From a virus: 23,170 bases of DNA. The stretch covers positions 1-23,170 of IMG/VR virus record IMGVR_UViG_3300042991_000128; one strand, given 5' to 3'. A program made the position numbers and the translations under genes. Below the pieces are notes generated by a model. The model worked only from the letters and a program-made list of their open reading frames with translations, did not search any database and was not told where the DNA came from. Positions 15,847 through 21,712 of this stretch are shown piece after piece (position 1 is the first letter of the stretch; every line of letters starts with the position of its first letter).

Positions 15847-17172
15847 TCAACCCCCTGAGTGGTCACGGAAACGGGAACGGTCGAAGTCAAAGCTGACCTC
15901 AACGCGCGGCGACTTGGGGCGCCCGGTGCGCGCTCGCTTGTTCTTGCTGGTGCCCACATAGCGGGACTTCTCCAGATCGGGGTCAGCTACGCGCCCCAGC
16001 GTGATAATCACATCAGCAGCGCCCTGCTTACCCACTCTACTGTCCTTGAGCTGAGTCTGGGCTGGATACGGCTCATAGCTGGCATCTCCGTTCACCTGGG
16101 AGGTGGCGATGACTGGGAACCCACTGCCAGTACCACCCCCCGTAACAGCTAGCTGCCGGGCCCATTGGTACTGGGCTTCCAGGGCCTGATCGGTGCGTTC
16201 TCCCTTGGCGTGTCCACTGAAGGTCACGTTGTCGATCATGTCGAACACAACGAGTCCAGGGCGGTGCTTGCGAACCAGCCGCTCCACTTGGCCTGAGTCC
16301 CAGCCGTGTACGCTCATGACGCGCAGCACACCCATACGCCCGCCCATGGCCAGCTTGTACATCTGGCGCAGCATGGTCTTGCACTCAGCATGCTCGGGGT
16401 CGGCCGGCTGCTGACTCAGTGGGATCATCTGTTCCAGCGTGAGGTTCAGCGAGGCCTGCCACGTGCGCTCCACGATGCGGTCAGAGTCTCCCTCGTTGTT
16501 CAACCATAGTACGTCCCGGGGCTCTCTGTAGAACACGGAGAGCTGCGGAGCGATGTATGTCACATTGTCAGCCAGTGCTGAGGTCTTGCCAGCATCCACA
16601 CCAGCAGCGAAGATGTAGAAGTCCCCGGGGCGCATGGGCTTGAGGTTGTTGTGGATGCAGGGCCAGCGCCACTGTAGTCCCTCGTCGTTTGCACTGGCAG
16701 TGAGGATGTCTGTTATATCCGTCAAGCACTGCGCGTCCTGCTGACCAGCCTGGGCCCACTGATCTACGCGCTCGTTGGCTGCCCGCGTCTCTGCTAGTAC
16801 GTCGATGTCCTCCCCAGCGGCGTAGCGGTCCCCTATGGTTTGGAGATCAAGCGCTAGGCGAGCCTCTGCCAACCTAGGGATCAGGGCATCGTGGGAGTTC
16901 GGCACCGGAGTAGAGAATGCCGTAGTCAGCGCACTTGTGAGCAGGCTACGCCGGTCGTCGTCCAGCCTCGGGTGCAGCATTTGGAAGTACGGTATGAACA
17001 CCTCGGCAGTGAGTTGCTGCATACCAGGGTGTTCCTTGAAAATCCTCCCGTAGGCTGTAAGGATGGTCTTGGTAGTTTCCTGGAGTGCCCCGCGTGGCAC
17101 TCCTTTTCCAAGGGTGCTGTACGCGGCGCGACTGCGTAGAATCTGGAGCAGCGCTACGTCAAGATGTGCCAT
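15847..17172 (-). CDS. Replicative DNA helicase, DnaB / T7 gp4 C-terminal type
   Basis: 441 residues. An N-terminal helical region (1-160) is followed by the RecA-like core. Walker A is AGVDAGKTSAL (around 190-200), Walker B LVVFDMIDN (Asp311), and a sensor-like segment PVIATSQVNGDAS lies further on, followed by GAADVIITLGR and basic loops for DNA contact. In T7 the helicase is fused to primase; here it is a separate gene 21 nt after primase, as in phiKMV-like phages. The ATG has a GGAG site seven bases upstream. It would unwind the fork as a ring hexamer on the lagging strand. Confidence 0.92.
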   Translation of the reverse strand: MAHLDVALLQILRSRAAYSTLGKGVPRGALQETTKTILTAYGRIFKEHPGMQQLTAEVFIPYFQMLHPRLDDDRRSLLTSALTTAFSTPVPNSHDALIPRLAEARLALDLQTIGDRYAAGEDIDVLAETRAANERVDQWAQAGQQDAQCLTDITDILTASANDEGLQWRWPCIHNNLKPMRPGDFYIFAAGVDAGKTSALADNVTYIAPQLSVFYREPRDVLWLNNEGDSDRIVERTWQASLNLTLEQMIPLSQQPADPEHAECKTMLRQMYKLAMGGRMGVLRVMSVHGWDSGQVERLVRKHRPGLVVFDMIDNVTFSGHAKGERTDQALEAQYQWARQLAVTGGGTGSGFPVIATSQVNGDASYEPYPAQTQLKDSRVGKQGAADVIITLGRVADPDLEKSRYVGTSKNKRARTGRPKSPRVEVSFDFDRSRFRDHSGG

Positions 17173-17193
17173 AGGGGTCTCCGTGCGCGCACT

Positions 17194-17967
17194 TCAGTGC
17201 CTGGTAAGCGATGATACCCTCCTTCGTATGGTCGCGGCATCCAGGTACTTTGGGTCCTGGTCGCTGGGGTGCGTTAACATGATGCGGCTGTCTAAGCCTA
17301 TGGCGGCCAGACGACTGTTGCCCTTCAGGGCCATGCGCTGGCCGGCCGCGTCCGGGTCAAGCCACCATATAACCAGGGGGGACTCAGCCGCCCGTGCCAG
17401 TACGGCTGGACTGGGTAGGGTGCCGAGGCACGGTATAGCTGCTACCGGGGCGCCGCTGAGGCCGATCTTGGCAGCACTGAGAATGTCCTCTGTGAGCACA
17501 CACGGCAGCTCGCCATTATCTAGCGACCCCAGGGTTGGGTGGATGTACTCTTGAACACAGTGCTGCCTCCCGTACAGCCCGGATAGCCACTTAGGGCGTG
17601 TGTCGGCCGCTCGTTGCATAGGGTGAGATACAGCTCGCGCAGTCCAAAAGCCCCCATTGAGTGGGAAGATGATGCGCTGATGGCGCTCGTTCCAGTAGCA
17701 GCGGAAAAGTTGCTCGCGCTCATAGCGGCCAAATCCTAGGGCCGCAAGCCACGCTACCGCATGCCCAGGCCAGGGGTCTCCAACATCCGGCGGGCAAGCG
17801 CAGTCTTGTCTTGGTTCCTGCGCTGGCGGGCGTAGCGTAGGCTCAGTGGGCTCCCACAGTGAAGCCCCGCAGCGAAAGCAATAAGTGCTAATGCCATTGT
17901 ACTTAACCTCCCTAATGGCAGACCTATCCGCCCCGCAGTGACTAACGCGGGTTTTTACAGTGCCCAC
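17194..17967 (-). CDS. DNA primase with Toprim domain, N-terminus possibly incomplete
   Basis: 257 residues from GTG at 17967; an in-frame TAG at 17973 forbids an earlier start. A zinc-binding part (SHCGADRSAIREV, STYCFRCGAS) is followed by the Toprim fold: CVLTEDILSAAKIG with the catalytic glutamate (around 157) and WWLDPDAAGQ with the DxD pair (around 202). It would make lagging-strand primers. T7-type primases use four cysteines (CxxC...CxxC); here only three are in this frame, with Val8 where the first cysteine should be. A second frame just upstream encodes VVCGHCKNPR, so a frameshift or damage next to the cassette array is possible. The Shine-Dalgarno signal is weak. Confidence 0.85.
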   Translation of the reverse strand: MGTVKTRVSHCGADRSAIREVKYNGISTYCFRCGASLWEPTEPTLRPPAQEPRQDCACPPDVGDPWPGHAVAWLAALGFGRYEREQLFRCYWNERHQRIIFPLNGGFWTARAVSHPMQRAADTRPKWLSGLYGRQHCVQEYIHPTLGSLDNGELPCVLTEDILSAAKIGLSGAPVAAIPCLGTLPSPAVLARAAESPLVIWWLDPDAAGQRMALKGNSRLAAIGLDSRIMLTHPSDQDPKYLDAATIRRRVSSLTRH

Positions 17968-17992
17968 AGACTACACCGCGTTTGCCCACACT

Positions 17993-18076
17993 TCACAGCT
18001 CGCATCGGGCCGCTGAAAGCCAGTCGTACGCGCGGGCAAACATCATTGCTTGGTAGGCGCTGCGTTCCATCTTCAT
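17993..18076 (-). CDS. Possible 27-residue peptide between attC-like site and primase
   Basis: ATG at 18076 or, better placed behind GGAG, at 18070 (MERSAYQAMMFARAYDWLSA) to TGA at 17993. It is the only start-plus-ribosome-site combination in the 17968-18093 interval, starts 18 nt after the attC-like site, and has natural composition. It could be a tiny gene, or the remnant of a cassette. The rest of this interval holds a short second-frame run discussed under primase. Low certainty. Confidence 0.35.
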   Translation of the reverse strand: MKMERSAYQAMMFARAYDWLSAARCEL

Positions 18077-18093
18077 GCTCCGGCAGCAGTGCT

Positions 18094-18148
18094 GCATAAC
18101 TAACGGTTCGAGCCGACCGAGTACGGCGGCTCAACTCGAACGTTAGGC
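18094..18148 (-). mobile_element. attC-like recombination site A
   Basis: On the plus strand it runs from GCATAAC through an imperfect palindrome to GTTAGGC, a perfect GTTRRRY box. On the minus strand this reads GCCTAAC, a perfect RYYYAAC box, and the TAA in it is the stop of the 88-residue gene. Inner arms GAGCCG and CGGCTC pair; the outer arms TAACG and CGTTA pair. The CGGCTCAACTCGAACGTTAG arm (18128-18147) is close to the L'/R' arm of class 1 aadA-type attC sites. That likeness suggests plus orientation, whereas the genes suggest minus, so orientation is unresolved. Confidence 0.82.
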
Positions 18149-18409
18149 CTGCTCAAACACATGGAACACCGACGAGCCGGCATGCATCTGGTACGTGTCC
18201 ACGAATCGACCGCCATACGTAACCTCGGGCATCGGGTTGCCGGTGCCGTAGGTGGCAAAGGTTCGCGGCGTGGTGGGCGCATTATCATCCACCAACGCCC
18301 ACAGTTGCGGCGCACCGCCCTGCATCTGCACGCTCAGCACCTGGGCGCCTCGCGGCATCTGCACTTGTTGCAGGTCGGTCACTTGTAGGGTCCATTTCCA
18401 AATTCGCAT
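18143..18409 (-). CDS. DUF7352-like hypothetical protein
   Basis: 88 residues. The sequence follows a small family often seen in phages and prophages: IWKWTLQVTDLQQVQMPRGA, VLSVQMQGGAPQLWALVDDN, RTFATYGTGNPMP, and a final VFHVFE. Its function is unknown. ATG at 18409 has AGGAG six bases upstream. It overlaps the gene before it by 31 nt, so both form one cassette-like unit. Its TAA stop lies in the GCCTAAC box of attC-like site A, the pattern seen in integron cassettes. Confidence 0.75.
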   Translation of the reverse strand: MRIWKWTLQVTDLQQVQMPRGAQVLSVQMQGGAPQLWALVDDNAPTTPRTFATYGTGNPMPEVTYGGRFVDTYQMHAGSSVFHVFEQA

Positions 18410-18711
18410 GTTGTGCTCCTGGCCTCGCTATGCTCCAAACCGTTCAGGTGCTCCAGCACTTCTGTGTAAAGCGCATGCCGCGCCTTAATCACGTCGTCAT
18501 CAGCACCCCAGTGCGCGGGATGCGAAAGCATGTTCCGGCACCGCATCAGCAACGTGCGCGAATCCTTGGCGCCCTGCGCATACGCTGCACGAATCTGCTG
18601 CACCGTGTACAGCTTGCGCCCCGTGGCAGTCTCGTATCCGGGCTCAGGCAACGCCTGCCCTGGCTTGTAAACGGCGCCCTTGTGCGGTTTGAATCTGTCC
18701 AACCAACTCAT
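18379..18711 (-). CDS. Hypothetical protein
   Basis: 110 residues from ATG at 18711 (MSWLDRFKPHKGAVYKPGQA). This start has GGGGAG six bases upstream; the longer open frame would begin inside attC-like site B. The protein has a segment RKLYTVQQIRAAYAQGAKDS and a helical C-terminal half with HPAHWGADDDVIKARHALY. Not recognised. It begins 19 nt after the GTTAGGC box, so it is the first gene of its cassette and is followed by the DUF7352-like gene in the same unit. Confidence 0.65.
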   Translation of the reverse strand: MSWLDRFKPHKGAVYKPGQALPEPGYETATGRKLYTVQQIRAAYAQGAKDSRTLLMRCRNMLSHPAHWGADDDVIKARHALYTEVLEHLNGLEHSEARSTTCEFGNGPYK

Positions 18712-18729
18712 GTGGTACTCCCCAGTGAT

Positions 18730-18802
18730 GCCTAACTGGTCGCTCAAGGCGACCTCCTACGGGCCTGCGGCCATACGTCGGCGCCTTGGCCCGGCGTTAT
18801 GC
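18730..18802 (-). mobile_element. attC-like recombination site B
   Basis: 73 nt bounded by GCATAAC (minus strand 18802-18796) and GTTAGGC (18736-18730). Arms GGGCCAAGGCGCC and GGTCGCCTTGAGCGACC are mutually complementary with mismatches, as attC stems are. The TAA of the left box is the stop codon of the gene starting at 19123 (codons GCT GCA TAA). This site is longer and less like sites A and C, so it is not a simple duplicate. Confidence 0.75.
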
Positions 18803-19123
18803 AGCACCGGAAGCTGCCTGCCGCTGCCGGCGCACTTCTCCGATACTGATGCCGCGCCTTTTTGCCTCATTGCGTACCGTTTCAACCGTAGCAGGTGGCG
18901 GACTGTTGATGTGAAGAGGCGCATTGGCGAGCCTAGCGTATGCAATACATCGGCTCCTGAACCGCGGGCATCCGGTACACATCAGACCACCCGTGGCGCT
19001 GTGGATACCGAGCGCGATCAAATCGACAGCGCCTTCTTTGAACTGTCCGCAGCCGGCGCGCAAGTAATCTGTTACCGTGTACGGTTTGGTTTGCTTCGGC
19101 TGCAATTTGTCGTTGTGATGCAT
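18797..19123 (-). CDS. Hypothetical cassette protein with cysteine cluster
   Basis: 108 residues from ATG at 19123 (MHHNDKLQPKQTKPYTVTDY), with AAGGG seven bases upstream. An ATG eight codons earlier lies inside attC-like site C and has no ribosome site. The middle holds GLMCTGCPRFRSRCIAYARL, a CxxCx6C pattern that may bind metal, and the end has a possible helix-turn-helix (VRNEAKRRGISIGEVRRQRQ). Not recognised. It stands alone between attC-like sites C and B, and its stop is in site B, so it is the cleanest single-gene cassette in the array. Confidence 0.65.
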   Translation of the reverse strand: MHHNDKLQPKQTKPYTVTDYLRAGCGQFKEGAVDLIALGIHSATGGLMCTGCPRFRSRCIAYARLANAPLHINSPPPATVETVRNEAKRRGISIGEVRRQRQAASGAA

Positions 19124-19143
19124 TTCTTTTCCCTTGTGGTGCC

Positions 19144-19201
19144 ACATAACTAGCGGGTCGAGCCGACCGAGTACGGCGGCAGTTCAGCTCACACGTTAGG
19201 G
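19144..19201 (-). mobile_element. attC-like recombination site C
   Basis: 58 nt. The plus strand runs from ACATAAC to GTTAGGG, the second with one mismatch to GTTRRRY. It shares an identical 23-nt core with site A (19158-19180 here, 18108-18130 there), while the flanks and the second arm differ. Arms GAGCCG and CGGC pair in the same way. The shared core suggests common origin of the sites; the diverged arms argue against a recent tandem copy. Confidence 0.7.
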
Positions 19202-19348
19202 CGCTCGCACTTGCCCACGGCCGCAAAGCACAGGCGGAAGTCGCCCAGTCCCAGCGCGCCACGCATCGCGCCACGCCTCGAACGGCTTGGGCTCCGGTCA
19301 AGTATCTGACAGGCGCCGCAGGGCGTTGAGTAGATCGCTGCTGTTCAT
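19189..19348 (-). pseudogene. Possible broken small cassette gene
   Basis: ATG at 19348 overlaps the stop of the gene before it (TAATG) and encodes MNSSDLLNALRRLSDT before TGA at 19298. The same frame goes on with natural composition (PEPKPFEAWRDAWRAG), then another frame takes over with LGLGDFRLCFAAVGKCERPN and stops at 19189, inside attC-like site C. One stop plus one frameshift would explain this as a decayed gene of about 50 codons. Alternatively it is a 16-residue peptide followed by spacer. Confidence 0.35.
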
Positions 19349-19563
19349 TAGCCTTCCCTCCACGCAAACAACGTGCAGTGTGCGGTAGATTGAACGGCGA
19401 ATTCGCCAATGGCGCACCATTTGTTTTTCTCTTTCATGTACGTTTCGCCATGGTTCCACCCAGGCAATTCGACAAACTTACTGCTGTAGTGCTTGCACGC
19501 ACGACAGCATGCCGGCTCTTGGCGGTAGCCTTGTGCTACCTTCGCTTCGTCTTGTTTGCTCAT
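19348..19563 (-). CDS. Cysteine-rich small hypothetical protein
   Basis: 71 residues from ATG at 19563 (MSKQDEAKVAQGYRQEPACC). The start is chosen because it overlaps the preceding stop as ATGA; the longer open frame upstream is a shadow of that gene. Cysteines are arranged as CCRACKHY, WCAIG and HCTLF, a likely zinc-binding arrangement, with the segment NKWCAIGEFAVQ between. Not recognised. It shares a cassette-like unit with the gene before it. Confidence 0.62.
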   Translation of the reverse strand: MSKQDEAKVAQGYRQEPACCRACKHYSSKFVELPGWNHGETYMKEKNKWCAIGEFAVQSTAHCTLFAWREG

Positions 19564-19934
19564 ACTGCTTGATCCTTCTTGCATGTGCTCGACATCGGCA
19601 GCATCTGGGCCGCAATCGCGCTGCTCTCGCAATTGTGCAGAGTGAGCACAGCGCCGTTCCGGCCTTCGACGCAGAGCACAAACGCGCGACCCTCGGCCAG
19701 CGCCTCGCGCAGTGCCGCGTCGATGTCCTCAAGCGCTTTCGGCACGGCTGGCAGAGCGTCGGGCTCAGTCAGCGCATAAAGCGGCTGCCATCCTGGCGCT
19801 GCCCGGGATGCCATAACCCCGTACCCGCCGGAGAATTCGTAGTCTTGCACCAAATACCGGTAGTTCGTGTAATCGCCGATGGCATAACCTGTTGGGATGC
19901 GCTTACTCATCCACGCGACAAGTTGCAGTTTCAT
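19560..19934 (-). CDS. Hypothetical cassette protein
   Basis: 124 residues (MKLQLVAWMSKRIPTGYAIG). AGGGG lies six bases before the ATG. The N-terminal half is rich in tyrosine and glycine (YTNYRYLVQDYEFSGGYGVM), the middle has an acidic helix (KALEDIDAALREALAEG), then FVLCVEGRNGAVLTLHN. Not recognised. It is the first gene after the degenerate site D and is coupled to the cysteine-rich gene by ATGA. Confidence 0.62.
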   Translation of the reverse strand: MKLQLVAWMSKRIPTGYAIGDYTNYRYLVQDYEFSGGYGVMASRAAPGWQPLYALTEPDALPAVPKALEDIDAALREALAEGRAFVLCVEGRNGAVLTLHNCESSAIAAQMLPMSSTCKKDQAV

Positions 19935-19940
19935 TCAAAC

Positions 19941-20024
19941 CCCTAATTTCCGCGGAGCCTCAACCCAGAAGCCACCAACGGGGCTGTAGGTTCTTTCTGG
20001 CGGTTACTTTGGCTAGCGTAAGAC
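19941..20024 (-). mobile_element. Degenerate attC-like site D
   Basis: Plus strand boundaries CCCTAAT and GTAAGAC each differ by one or two bases from the attC boxes. Complementary arm pieces AGCC/GGCT, AACC/GGTT and CAGAA/TTCTG lie in matching order. It stands where a cassette junction would be expected, between two gene groups. It could be a decayed attC or only a hairpin. Confidence 0.42.
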
Positions 20025-20041
20025 ATTCTGCGGCAGTACGG

Positions 20042-20224
20042 CTAAGCCCGCTGCCTATCGAAGTACCCCGTAGGCGTAGTACGCCTGCTCTTCCGTTCTA
20101 CGAGTAGGCCGTTGAAGAACTGCCTGGGCGGGTTCGCATCCAGGCAGTTGTGCTTGCACAGCGCCGGCCAGGCGCTGTTGACCACCCGCCCGCAGTTCAG
20201 GCACGTGTTGCGACCGTTCTTCAT
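20042..20224 (-). CDS. Small zinc-finger-like hypothetical protein
   Basis: 60 residues (MKNGRNTCLNCGRVVNSAWP). Cysteines in CLNCG and CKHNC make a compact four-cysteine zinc knuckle within the first 30 residues; the remainder is basic and polar. Not recognised. Its ATG overlaps the stop of the 46-residue gene as ATGA, and GGTGG lies three bases before the ATG. Confidence 0.55.
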   Translation of the reverse strand: MKNGRNTCLNCGRVVNSAWPALCKHNCLDANPPRQFFNGLLVERKSRRTTPTGYFDRQRA

Positions 20225-20361
20225 TCTCCACCACCGAAGGTCCCCGCAAATAGCTTTGGCCCAAGCGTCTGCCTACGGCGTCGCGGATTCCGCCTCGATG
20301 TCCACCTTCCCTGGCACACCAGCCAATGCTTGACGGTAGCCGCTTTGTGCCCCTTGCTCAT
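20221..20361 (-). CDS. Small basic hypothetical protein
   Basis: 46 residues (MSKGHKAATVKHWLVCQGRW, then TSRRNPRRRRQTLGPKLF). Strongly basic in the middle. Its start overlaps the stop of the gene before it, and its stop overlaps the start of the gene after it, both as ATGA. This double coupling is the main reason to accept it. An alternative frame over the same bases is open too but lacks these contacts. Function unknown. Confidence 0.42.
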   Translation of the reverse strand: MSKGHKAATVKHWLVCQGRWTSRRNPRRRRQTLGPKLFAGTFGGGE

Positions 20362-20534
20362 GCTCGCCGCCAGCACTGCGTGGACACGATCTTCAATCCC
20401 GCGCTTGTCGCGTTAATCGCTTGGGATATAGCACTGCCATACTCCAGGCAGTGCGAGTACTTCTGCTGCGCTTCTACAGGGAGGTCGAGCGCAACGGCCG
20501 CCCCATTTGAGAGCACGAATATGACGGCCCACAC
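20358..20534 (-). CDS. Small secreted or membrane-type hypothetical protein
   Basis: 58 residues from GTG at 20534, with GGAGGG six bases upstream. The N-terminus (MWAVIFVLSNGAAVALDLPV) reads as a signal peptide with a possible cleavage after AVA. The mature part has two cysteines (SHCLEYG and TQCWRRA) that could form a disulphide. A periplasmic role, for example a superinfection or lysis modulator, is conceivable but unproven. The longer ATG-started open frame would overlap the gene before it by 70 nt and lacks a ribosome site. Confidence 0.5.
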   Translation of the reverse strand: MWAVIFVLSNGAAVALDLPVEAQQKYSHCLEYGSAISQAINATSAGLKIVSTQCWRRA

Positions 20535-20536
20535 GG

Positions 20537-20776
20537 CTAGCCCTCCAGCAGCGCGAGGGCTGCCTTCTCGGATGCAAGGCCAGGCTCGCAGTTGCGGAAC
20601 GTCCACCGGTCGAAGATAGTCCAGACGCCGTTGACGAACTTCACCGTATAGCGCGGAGTGGGTCGAGTAACCGGCCGCAAGGCCTCAACGCTGAGCCGTT
20701 CGGCCTCGCGCAGGATGTTTTCGAGGATTTTGTTGTTGCTCAGGGCGAGCTGGGCAAAGGCGGTCTGAATTTGCAT
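20537..20776 (-). CDS. Hypothetical protein, first gene of the cassette-like block
   Basis: 79 residues from ATG at 20776 (MQIQTAFAQLALSNNKILEN), chosen for GGAG six bases upstream. A helical first half (ILREAERLSVEALRP) is followed by a beta segment RYTVKFVNGVWTIFDRW. Not recognised. It stops two bases before the GTG of the next gene, and with the next three genes forms one continuous set of overlapping small genes without an attC site between them. Confidence 0.58.
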   Translation of the reverse strand: MQIQTAFAQLALSNNKILENILREAERLSVEALRPVTRPTPRYTVKFVNGVWTIFDRWTFRNCEPGLASEKAALALLEG

Positions 20777-20846
20777 GGAATTCTCCATTACGGCACATGC
20801 CGAGCATGCCCTCGGTTGGGAGGGCAAGGGCTGCGTGTGTCAGAAT

Positions 20847-20866
20847 GCCCAGGAAGGGCCCTGGGC
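20847..20866. terminator. Strong hairpin, possible terminator or processing site
   Basis: GCCCAGG (20847-20853) pairs with CCTGGGC (20860-20866) around a 6-nt loop, seven G/C-rich pairs. No U-run follows on the minus strand, so it would not be a standard intrinsic terminator. It lies in the 178-nt gap 20777-20954, between phage early genes and the cassette-like block. Confidence 0.4.
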
Positions 20867-20885
20867 GGCGCAAGGTGAGGTTTAC

Positions 20886-20929
20886 GGCGCCTAGGGGCTA
20901 GGGTGGTAGCTTGAGGCTAGCCCGGCGCC
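20886..20929. repeat. Long inverted repeat at the array's upstream border
   Basis: GGCGCC (20886-20891) pairs with GGCGCC (20924-20929), and GGGCTAG (20895-20901) with CTAGCCC (20917-20923): 13 pairs with a 3-nt bulge and a 15-nt loop. An alternative 8-bp pairing CTAGGGGC/GCCCCTAG competes with it. The element lies 25 nt after the stop of the 79-residue early gene. It may be a terminator, RNase site, protein-binding site or scar. The rest of the gap shows nothing else convincing. Confidence 0.5.
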
Positions 20930-20954
20930 CCTAGAGGCTCTGCTGGGCTACCTG

Positions 20955-21194
20955 TCATGCCCCCCATGCTGTAAGGTGGGTTCCCATGGTGTCGTGGTAC
21001 TCCCTTGCGTAGTACCCTAGTATCAGATCAGCCAGGTAGTCTGGGATCAGCAAGGGGTCCCCATCTCTGTGGGCGTTCACCGCTTGAAGCACTATGGCTG
21101 CGGCGTCCCGCTCGTTTATAGTGGCCCTGCTGTACGGCTTGATTATCTCATGCAGCAGGTCCAGAACGATTGGACTGTGGGTGTGGAGTTCCAT
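20955..21194 (-). CDS. Hypothetical early protein
   Basis: 79 residues (MELHTHSPIVLDLLHEIIKP), entirely helical in appearance, with ERDAAAIVLQAVNAHRDGD in the middle. Not recognised. Its ATG overlaps the previous stop as TGATG. It is the last early gene before the structured gap that precedes the cassette-like block. Confidence 0.62.
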   Translation of the reverse strand: MELHTHSPIVLDLLHEIIKPYSRATINERDAAAIVLQAVNAHRDGDPLLIPDYLADLILGYYAREYHDTMGTHLTAWGA

Positions 21195-21712
21195 CAGTCC
21201 ACCACTAGGTCAACGAATTGCCCTACTGCCCAGTGGGGTTCCCGCAGGGCATCCGCTGCGCAGGCTGCACGCAGGTCATACCCGCTGGCTAAGCGCCCAG
21301 TTTTGCTATCGGGGCAGTTTGTAAAGCGCAGCCTGCCGTCCGTGAGACGGCACCTCGCGTTCCAGCGCTCTTTCACGGGCAGCCGAGGTTTCTCGGTTGA
21401 CGCAGGGTTGTCCTTGATGGCCTGCGCATGGGCGCTCAGTGGGGCTGGCCCACATGCAAATCCTGAGCCCCACAGCGACCCGTCCACGGCCATGTCGGCC
21501 ACAGCGCAAGCCCCAACAGCGCTACCTTGCCACACGGCGCCCCGGTGGGTTACTACGGTACCCTCTTGCAGGTTGTGCACCTCGAACAGGCCTTGCAACC
21601 CGCGGCCTACTATGGCCCAGGGATACAGCGCCCCGATGCTGTGTTTCTGGATGCCACCAAGTTCTGCATGCGCCTGGGCTGCACTGTGGCCCTGCGTGCT
21701 GTTGCTATTCAT
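21194..21712 (-). CDS. Hypothetical early protein
   Basis: 172 residues (MNSNSTQGHSAAQAHAELGG). GGGAG lies seven bases before the ATG, and the start overlaps the previous stop as ATGA. The middle is rich in glycine, alanine and valine in beta-like pattern (EGTVVTHRGAVWQGSAVGAC), and the C-terminal part carries KERWNARCRLTDGRLRFTNC. No known domain seen. Confidence 0.62.
   Translation of the reverse strand: MNSNSTQGHSAAQAHAELGGIQKHSIGALYPWAIVGRGLQGLFEVHNLQEGTVVTHRGAVWQGSAVGACAVADMAVDGSLWGSGFACGPAPLSAHAQAIKDNPASTEKPRLPVKERWNARCRLTDGRLRFTNCPDSKTGRLASGYDLRAACAADALREPHWAVGQFVDLVVD

Larger units (their letters stand above)
18094..20776 (-). mobile_element. Integron-cassette-like array of small genes
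   Basis: This block sits between phage early genes and the primase and differs from its surroundings. It contains about nine small genes, each reading leftwards, separated by attC-like palindromes at 18094-18148, 18730-18802, 19144-19201 and, degenerate, 19941-20024. In integrons an integrase inserts promoterless genes, each followed by an attC site with boxes RYYYAAC and GTTRRRY. Two of these genes end with the stop codon inside the box, as is usual. No integrase or attI is present in the window, so the array resembles an integrase-less cluster. It would depend on phage transcription. The block could have arrived as one piece or grown stepwise. Confidence 0.75.

Noticed and set aside
18161-18735. 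Plus-strand open frames of 75-101 codons in the cassette-like block
   Set aside because: Composition is histidine-, leucine- and arginine-rich as in antisense shadows, and the minus-strand genes have good ribosome sites and a recognisable family member.
18933-19409. 158-residue minus-strand open frame across attC-like site C
   Set aside because: It runs over a palindrome and two other coupled genes, is rich in arginine, alanine and cysteine, and has no ribosome site.
20055-20264. 69-residue open frame over the zinc-knuckle gene
   Set aside because: It conflicts with two frames that are coupled at both ends by ATGA; its composition is rich in glutamine, alanine and glycine without a motif.
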